A stretch of 9,730 bases of DNA, taken from NCBI GenBank assembly GCA_021129835.1, contig JAJOKM010000014.1, forward strand, positions 1-9,730, in the 5' to 3' direction. A model generated the notes under the pieces. That model made no database searches, was not told the origin of the DNA, and saw nothing but the letters and a program-made list of their open reading frames with translations. The position numbers and the translations under genes are program-made. Source of the DNA: Thermodesulfovibrionales bacterium (GTDB taxonomy: Bacteria; Nitrospirota; Thermodesulfovibrionia; Thermodesulfovibrionales; Dissulfurispiraceae). The first letter of the stretch is position 1; every line of letters starts with the position of its first letter. Positions 6,399 to 9,730 of this stretch are shown piece by piece.

Positions 6399-7187
6399 TC
6401 ATCTTCTCAGGGCGCCAGCGGTCTGCAGCATCTCATCGGCTGCCTGAAGTGCCCTCGAATTAAGCTCAAATGCCCTTTGAGCGACTATAAGATTTGCCAG
6501 CTCTTCAACGACATTAACGTTAGACTTCTCGAGAAAACCTTGCTTCAGAAAACCCCTTCCCTCATCTCCAGGCTCTCCGGTGACGGGATCACCAGAGGCC
6601 TCTGTAGCAAGGAATAAATTCTTACCGATCGCCTTAAGCCCCCCAGGATTAATAAACCGTGCTAACTCCAGTTGTCCAATCTCGACAGGCACAACATCGC
6701 CTTCCTCTAAGACAGTAACAACGCCGTTAAAGCTCACGGCAATCTGCGTTGCACCTTCAGGGATGGTGATTTCTGGGTCGATCGGGTGCCCTTCTGAGGT
6801 CACGATCCTTCCATCCATATCAATCTTGAATGCCCCTGCCCTCGTATACGCGATAGTCCCATCAGGTCTGGCAATCTGAAAAAAACCGGCGCCATTTATG
6901 ACAAGATCAAGGGAATTATCTGTCTGCATAAAATCACCCTGTGTGAAGAGCTTCTGGACAGCCGCAGGTCTGACACCAAGCCCAACCTGGATTCCGGTAG
7001 GTATCTGAGCGCCATCTCCTGCTGGGACACCCGGCGCCCTTATCGTCTGGTAGAAGAGATCCTGAAAATCTACCCTGCTCCTCTTAAACCCTGCCGTATT
7101 GACATTTGCCAAATTATTGGATATGACATCCACATTAAGCTTTTGTGCATGCATCCCTGTCGCCGCTGTAAAGAGCGCCCTCATCAT
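6399..7187 (-). CDS. flgG: FlgG, distal rod protein
   Basis: FlgG polymerises into the distal rod that passes through the P- and L-rings. The 262 residues match the family (about 260). The N-terminus MMRALFTAATGMHAQKLNVD followed by VISNNLANVNTAGFKRSRVD is the classic rod/hook signature. The C-terminus has GFLEKSNVNVVEELANLIVA and QRAFELNSRALQAADEML, the matching axial helix. The central part carries the FlgG pattern GFFQIARPDGTIAYTRAGAF. The frame opens two codons earlier at a TTG (7193), but that is only 2 nt from AGGAGGG (7196-7202). The ATG at 7187 has an 8-nt spacing and is the usual FlgG start. It is separated from flgF by 87 nt that contain heptamer repeats. It should be read from the sigma-54 promoter upstream of flgF. 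Confidence 0.96.
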   Translation of the reverse strand: MMRALFTAATGMHAQKLNVDVISNNLANVNTAGFKRSRVDFQDLFYQTIRAPGVPAGDGAQIPTGIQVGLGVRPAAVQKLFTQGDFMQTDNSLDLVINGAGFFQIARPDGTIAYTRAGAFKIDMDGRIVTSEGHPIDPEITIPEGATQIAVSFNGVVTVLEEGDVVPVEIGQLELARFINPGGLKAIGKNLFLATEASGDPVTGEPGDEGRGFLKQGFLEKSNVNVVEELANLIVAQRAFELNSRALQAADEMLQTAGALRR

Positions 7188-7207
7188 AACCAATTCCCTC
7201 CTATGTT

Positions 7208-7235
7208 CAGTAATCAGTAATCAGTAGTCAGCGGT
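7208..7235. repeat. Heptanucleotide tandem repeat between flgF and flgG
   Basis: In 7-nt steps on the plus strand: CAGTAAT, CAGTAAT, CAGTAGT, CAGCGGT. A partly complementary stretch (CTGACTA, about 7248-7254) pairs with TAGTCAG inside the array, so a small hairpin could form in the flgF-flgG transcript. The array occupies much of the 87-nt gap and ends 6 nt short of the flgG ribosome site. Confidence 0.7.
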
Positions 7236-7274
7236 TCTATTCTGAATTCTGACTATCTGGCCTTATAATATCTC

Positions 7275-8003
7275 TTATGCAGGCATCCTTGCTATTTCGG
7301 TGGCAGCCTGTCTGGCCAACTCATCAAAGGACTGAATCATCCTCCTGGCCGCTTCGTATTGTCTTAAAGCAGTTATTATGCCGACCAATTCCCGTATAGG
7401 GTTTACATTAGATGCCTCGATACTGCCCTGTATTATTGCGCCCGCTGCTTCTCCTGCCTCATCTCCTCTAAATAGCGAATTTCCGACAGGCTGGATGTTG
7501 TTAACCATGACGAGTTTGAGTCTGCCTACCACCTCGCCATCTATATTGATACTTCCATCATAGGTAATATTAATATCGACTCCTCCGCCAACCATCACTG
7601 GCATATTATTTATATCCAGCACTCTCTGACCTTTTTGGGTGACTAAAAAACCTTCTCTATCCATACTGAAAGTGCCATTTCGAGTGTAATAGGCCATCTC
7701 CGCACCTTCTACTACAAAAAAACCTTCTCCTTTAACTGCCAGATCAAAGGGGTTGCCGGTCATTCTTAGGGTCCCCTGGGCGGTATCGATATGTTGTTCT
7801 CTAAAAAATGTCATCACCCTTGAACCAGGGAACATAGAATCATGCACGCGAGGAATGCCTTCTAATATTGGATACATGCGTGAGGAGAATGTGGTCCTTT
7901 TAAACCCTGTCGTATTAACATTTGCCAGATTGTTGGCAATGTTGTCCATCTCATGCCTTCTCAGTACTGCTCCTGTCAGTGATACATATATGCCTTTATA
8001 CAC
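7275..8003 (-). CDS. flgF: FlgF-type proximal rod protein
   Basis: This 242-residue member of the flagellar rod/hook family has the N-terminal signature IANNLANVNTTGFKRTTFSS (from about residue 22). Its C-terminus is GSIEASNVNPIRELVGIITA followed by RQYEAARRMIQSFDELARQA. The central GFFVVEGAEMAYYTRNGTFS matches the FlgE/F/G core domain. It lacks the FlgG-specific opening (MMRALFTAATGM) and precedes a true flgG, so FlgF, a proximal rod subunit, is the best name; a second FlgG-like protein is the alternative. The start is GTG at 8003, supported by a perfect AGGAGG (8011-8016) 7 nt upstream; the nearby ATG is out of frame. It is the first gene of the rod/ring operon, about 140 nt downstream of the predicted sigma-54 start. 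Confidence 0.92.
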   Translation of the reverse strand: MYKGIYVSLTGAVLRRHEMDNIANNLANVNTTGFKRTTFSSRMYPILEGIPRVHDSMFPGSRVMTFFREQHIDTAQGTLRMTGNPFDLAVKGEGFFVVEGAEMAYYTRNGTFSMDREGFLVTQKGQRVLDINNMPVMVGGGVDINITYDGSINIDGEVVGRLKLVMVNNIQPVGNSLFRGDEAGEAAGAIIQGSIEASNVNPIRELVGIITALRQYEAARRMIQSFDELARQAATEIARMPA

Positions 8004-8010
8004 CGAGCGT

Positions 8011-8016
8011 CCTCCT
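8011..8016 (-). promoter_or_regulatory. Ribosome binding site that decides the GTG start of flgF
   Basis: AGGAGG on the minus strand, 7 nt before GTG at 8003. No in-frame ATG is near, so this site is the reason for calling a GTG start. Confidence 0.8.
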
Positions 8017-8025
8017 GATTTTTAT

Positions 8026-8125
8026 ACTACTCAGGTTGTCAGGTTTACGGTTCACAGTTTACATTAACTGATAACTGGCAACTGATAACTGATAACTATC
8101 CTTTATAACCGTGAACCTGAGTAGT
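8026..8125. repeat. MITE-like inverted repeat in the flgF leader
   Basis: The outer 12 bp (8026-8037, ACTACTCAGGTT) are a perfect inverted copy of 8114-8125. A second left segment (8040-8052, CAGGTTTACGGTT) pairs at 12 of 13 positions with 8107-8119. The two stems compete for the same right arm. Alternatively they form one ~19-bp stem with an 8-nt bulge, as if CAGGTTGT had been duplicated. The ~55-nt loop holds heptamer repeats. No clear target-site duplication is seen. It lies wholly within the predicted 5' leader of the sigma-54 transcript. Confidence 0.6.
8042..8100. repeat. Two heptanucleotide tandem repeats in the flgF leader
   Basis: On the plus strand the first set is GGTTTAC, GGTTCAC, AGTTTAC (8042-8062). 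After a 3-nt offset the second set is AACTGAT, AACTGGC, AACTGAT, AACTGAT, AACTATC (8066-8100). The 7-nt step is exact in each set. They form the loop and inner flank of the inverted repeat at 8026-8125. Confidence 0.7.
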
Positions 8126-8154
8126 TACGTTTAGCATTAATTAATAATATAAGA

Positions 8155-8170
8155 AGCAACTTCCGTGCCA
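8155..8170 (-). promoter_or_regulatory. Sigma-54 (RpoN) promoter of the flgF operon
   Basis: The minus strand reads TGGCACGGAAGTTGCT, an exact match to the sigma-54 consensus TGGCACG-N4-TTGCW, with the GG of the -24 box and the GC of the -12 box at the correct spacing. Transcription should begin near 8144. Flagellar rod, ring and hook genes are under sigma-54 in many bacteria, which supports the call. An enhancer-binding activator is expected but is not encoded in this window. Confidence 0.88.
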
Positions 8171-8171
8171 G

Positions 8172-8230
8172 AGAGTTAAGGGGGGGTGAGAAGGTGAATG
8201 AGGTGAGTAAGAGGAGCTAAGAGTTAAGGG
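8172..8230. repeat. Direct repeat pair upstream of the sigma-54 promoter
   Basis: AGAGTTAAGGG occurs at 8172-8182 and again at 8220-8230, 48 nt apart, flanking a purine-rich stretch (plus strand) with three GGTGA motifs. The first copy lies directly behind the -24 box. The pair may be activator-binding sites or simply part of a low-complexity tract. Confidence 0.35.
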
Positions 8231-8238
8231 TGGTAGAT

Positions 8239-8251
8239 GGAAAATTTTTCC
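8239..8251. promoter_or_regulatory. Palindrome GGAAAATTTTTCC, possible activator site
   Basis: A 13-bp palindrome (GGAAAA-T-TTTTCC) lies about 70-80 bp upstream of the sigma-54 -24 box, a distance at which enhancer-binding proteins often act. It is AT-rich and could arise by chance, so this is a weak call. Confidence 0.22.
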
Positions 8252-8271
8252 TGTGACGGGAAGAATTATAC

Positions 8272-8302
8272 GCCTTTTTCCCATTTCAAGTGGGAAAGAG
8301 CC
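8272..8302 (-). terminator. Hairpin after the small gene, possible terminator
   Basis: Three nucleotides after the stop of the 63-residue gene, CTTTTTCCCA pairs with TGGGAAAGAG across a 7-nt loop (one mismatch), with a further GC pair possible at the base. There is no U-tract on the minus strand, so it may slow or process the transcript rather than end it. It separates the HDOD / small-gene unit from the sigma-54 operon. Confidence 0.4.
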
Positions 8303-8304
8303 AA

Positions 8305-8496
8305 TTATGCCTTTATACTTATTGAGGGCTTTTTAGGACTCTCTTCTTCAGGCTCTTCGGCGGGTCTATCTTTTTCTTCTTCTGCTGGTTTTTTTGCCTT
8401 TTTTTTCACAACGGCCTTCGGAGAAGTATGAGCGGAGCCTATTCCTCGTATACCCGTAACTTTGTGTAATCCACTTATTCCTCTGTCTTCTGTCAT
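8305..8496 (-). CDS. Small Lys/Glu/Pro-rich protein of unknown function
   Basis: This 63-residue protein has two parts. Residues 7-30 (ISGLHKVTGIRGIGSAHTSP and on) are Gly/Ile-rich and look like a short structured or binding motif. From about residue 30 the sequence is KAVVKKKAKKPAEEEKDRPA followed by more Glu and Pro, a disordered charged tail. There is no signal peptide, membrane segment or cysteine. I do not recognise the family. Support for a real gene is the ribosome site AAGGAA (8503-8508) 6 nt before the ATG, the same direction as its neighbours, a 55-nt gap after the HDOD gene and a hairpin directly after its stop. It could be a small flagellar-operon protein or a spurious frame; protein-like composition and position favour the former. 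Confidence 0.6.
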   Translation of the reverse strand: MTEDRGISGLHKVTGIRGIGSAHTSPKAVVKKKAKKPAEEEKDRPAEEPEEESPKKPSISIKA

Positions 8497-8551
8497 CTTA
8501 CTTTCCTTATCGGAGAAAATCCAAAATTATTTAATGGGCTACCTAACGACG

Positions 8552-9394
8552 CTACTCCAATAACTGCGCCCTTTGTTCCGCATAAATCTTTTTCACTCTT
8601 TCTTGCAGTTTTTCGAAATTCTCTTCAGACAGGCCAAGATGTTCAAATTCAATAAAGGGAATATTCAGAGGTCTTCTCAAACTAATGCCTAAATTCAAGC
8701 ATATGGCATCGGCCGCCTTGACCACTTCGCAGAGCGCTTCAAAACTATTGCCTTCAAATGCGGGGAAGGCTTTAGTGTGATGATGTTTTATGACCACCTC
8801 AAGGCTTTCAGGTAATTTCCATCTCCTCGCGATGAGACCTCCAACACTACAGTGATTAAATCCGAGCAGATCATCCTCGACCTCCATAAAAGAGACCTCC
8901 TCTTCATAAACCCTCTCAATGACCCTTGTATAAGACTCTGGTATGCTGTTATTAAGGACAGTCTTTCCTATATCATGGATCAATCCCGCGATAAGCGCCT
9001 CATCAGGCTTTGCCATTTGTGTCTCAGTAGCAATGAGGGATGCGGCAATAGATGTCCCCAGGCTGTGCTCCCAAAGCCTCTGCTCAAGGAGACCGAATTT
9101 CTTATGTAGATCCTTTAATGAGGCAGCAATTACAAGCTTTTTCATCGTGCTGAAACCAATAAATATTATCGCGGTCGAGACTGTCTCTATAACTTTGCCT
9201 CTTCCATAATATGGAGAATTTGCGATCCTCAAAAGCCTTGAGGTGAATGACTGATCACTCACAATAATCTCTTCTAATTCATTTAGAGATGAGTAATCGT
9301 TATCCGTAAGATGTAGAACTTTCATTGCTACAGGCGGAAAACCTGGAATATCAACGGTTTTTAAAATAATCTCTTCTAATGCCTCTTCCCTCAT
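8552..9394 (-). CDS. HDOD-domain protein, likely signalling or regulatory
   Basis: The 280 residues form essentially a single HDOD domain (residues about 8-210), an HD-related fold found in bacterial signalling proteins and often encoded near motility genes. The N-terminus IPGFPPVAMKVLHLTDND, the VSDQSFTSRLLRIANSPYYG stretch and TVSTAIIFIGFSTMKKLVIA are typical. Several HD-type metal-ligand positions appear retained: His110 (RLWEHS), His140-Asp141 (IHDIGK), His181 (FNHCSVGG), His204-206 and Asp229. Catalytic activity is therefore possible, though most HDOD proteins are thought to act without it. There is no membrane segment or receiver domain. The ATG has AGGAGG (9403-9408) 8 nt upstream. It is co-directional with the flagellar genes but has its own upstream region and is separated from flgF by the sigma-54 promoter. 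Function inferred only. Confidence 0.88.
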   Translation of the reverse strand: MREEALEEIILKTVDIPGFPPVAMKVLHLTDNDYSSLNELEEIIVSDQSFTSRLLRIANSPYYGRGKVIETVSTAIIFIGFSTMKKLVIAASLKDLHKKFGLLEQRLWEHSLGTSIAASLIATETQMAKPDEALIAGLIHDIGKTVLNNSIPESYTRVIERVYEEEVSFMEVEDDLLGFNHCSVGGLIARRWKLPESLEVVIKHHHTKAFPAFEGNSFEALCEVVKAADAICLNLGISLRRPLNIPFIEFEHLGLSEENFEKLQERVKKIYAEQRAQLLE

Positions 9395-9423
9395 CTCTAC
9401 AGCCTCCTGGTATAATATTCATT

Positions 9424-9541
9424 GAAATCGGAAATTGGAAATCGGAAATTTGGCCTTCATTTTTTTTGTTCTGTTCTTCCCAATTTCCAATTTCTAATTT
9501 CTATCCCAATCTTCCCCTAATTTCAAGTTTCTAATTTCAAG
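9424..9541. repeat. Heptanucleotide repeat arrays in inverted arrangement upstream of the HDOD gene
   Basis: In exact 7-nt steps on the plus strand: GAAATCG, GAAATTG, GAAATCG, GAAATTT (9424-9451). After a 29-nt spacer come CAATTTC, CAATTTC, TAATTTC (9481-9501), then TAATTTC, AAGTTTC, TAATTTC (9518-9538). The second and third groups are near reverse complements of the first, so a long imperfect hairpin can form. The whole lies in the probable 5' leader or promoter region of the HDOD gene. Confidence 0.72.
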
Positions 9542-9730
9542 TCGTGAACGGTTATCTAATTTTAAAAAAAGGGACCGAACTATTACAGTATACCTTAATC
9601 AGACGTTCTACTGCTAATTGCTAAGGCTCTAGACTAGAAGATTTATAGTTTTACATACACAAAATGTTTAATTGTTTGGTTCTTCTCCAAAAAGTGTAGT
9701 TATCCGAAGGGTAGTGTAGCCCTTTATGGG
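9542..9730. other. Non-coding end of the window
   Basis: I see no gene here. On the minus strand a weak vegetative-type promoter could be TAAACA (9665-9670), 17 nt, TATAAA (9642-9647), about 250 nt before the HDOD gene. A lone TATACT-like -10 lies at 9587-9592 without a good -35. At the right edge GTGTAG occurs twice around a short AAGGG/CCCTT stem; nothing more can be said from this fragment. Confidence 0.3.

Noticed and set aside
8265..8270. Perfect TATAAT on the minus strand before the sigma-54 promoter
   Set aside because: The only TTGACA-like hexamer upstream is 13 nt away, too close for a vegetative promoter, and the site abuts a hairpin.
9424..9541. Considered as a CRISPR array
   Set aside because: Units are only 7 nt, contiguous and degenerate, with no spacers of even length.
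1..9730. Toxin-antitoxin, phage, transposase, tRNA or rRNA genes
   Set aside because: No matching frames, motifs or conserved RNA sequences were seen on either strand.

Overview
The window holds a flagellar rod / ring / hook-junction gene cluster from a Gram-negative (diderm) bacterium. Every convincing gene is on the minus strand, so transcription runs from high to low coordinates. The presence of FlgH (L-ring lipoprotein), FlgI (P-ring) and FlgA (P-ring chaperone) requires an outer membrane and periplasm. The order flgF-flgG-flgA-flgH-flgI-flgJ-flgM-flgN-flgK-flgL, a sigma-54 promoter, a FlgJ without a muramidase domain and slightly AT-rich DNA resemble Deltaproteobacteria, Nitrospirota or anammox-type Planctomycetota. 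The sequence alone does not decide between them.

Layout in the direction of transcription. (1) 9730-9395 is non-coding and carries heptanucleotide repeats. (2) 9394-8552 encodes an HDOD-domain protein, followed by a 63-residue Lys/Glu/Pro-rich protein of unknown function (8496-8305). (3) 8304-8004 is a control region. It has a sigma-54 promoter that fits the consensus exactly (8155-8170), followed by a leader of about 140 nt holding an inverted repeat and heptamer tandem repeats. (4) 8003-3280 is a tight rod and ring operon: flgF, flgG, flgA, flgH, flgI and a short flgJ, with several stop/start overlaps. (5) 3279-3111 is a second control region with a good FliA-type (sigma-28) promoter at 3179-3205. 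(6) 3110-1 is the late operon: flgM (anti-sigma-28), flgN (chaperone), flgK and flgL (hook-filament junction). flgL runs off the left edge.

The arrangement fits a two-step programme. Sigma-54 drives the rod and rings. Sigma-28 then drives flgM-flgN-flgK-flgL, where FlgM restrains sigma-28 until it is exported and FlgN escorts the two junction proteins to the export gate.

I see no undescribed defence, mobile or biosynthetic system. The less ordinary features are: several unrelated 7-bp tandem repeats, three in intergenic gaps and one inside the flgA signal-peptide codons; a MITE-like inverted repeat in the sigma-54 operon leader; a shared ~27-bp sequence at the 5' ends of flgA and flgH; a FlgJ that seems to stop just where a peptidase domain would begin; and the unknown small gene between the HDOD gene and flgF.
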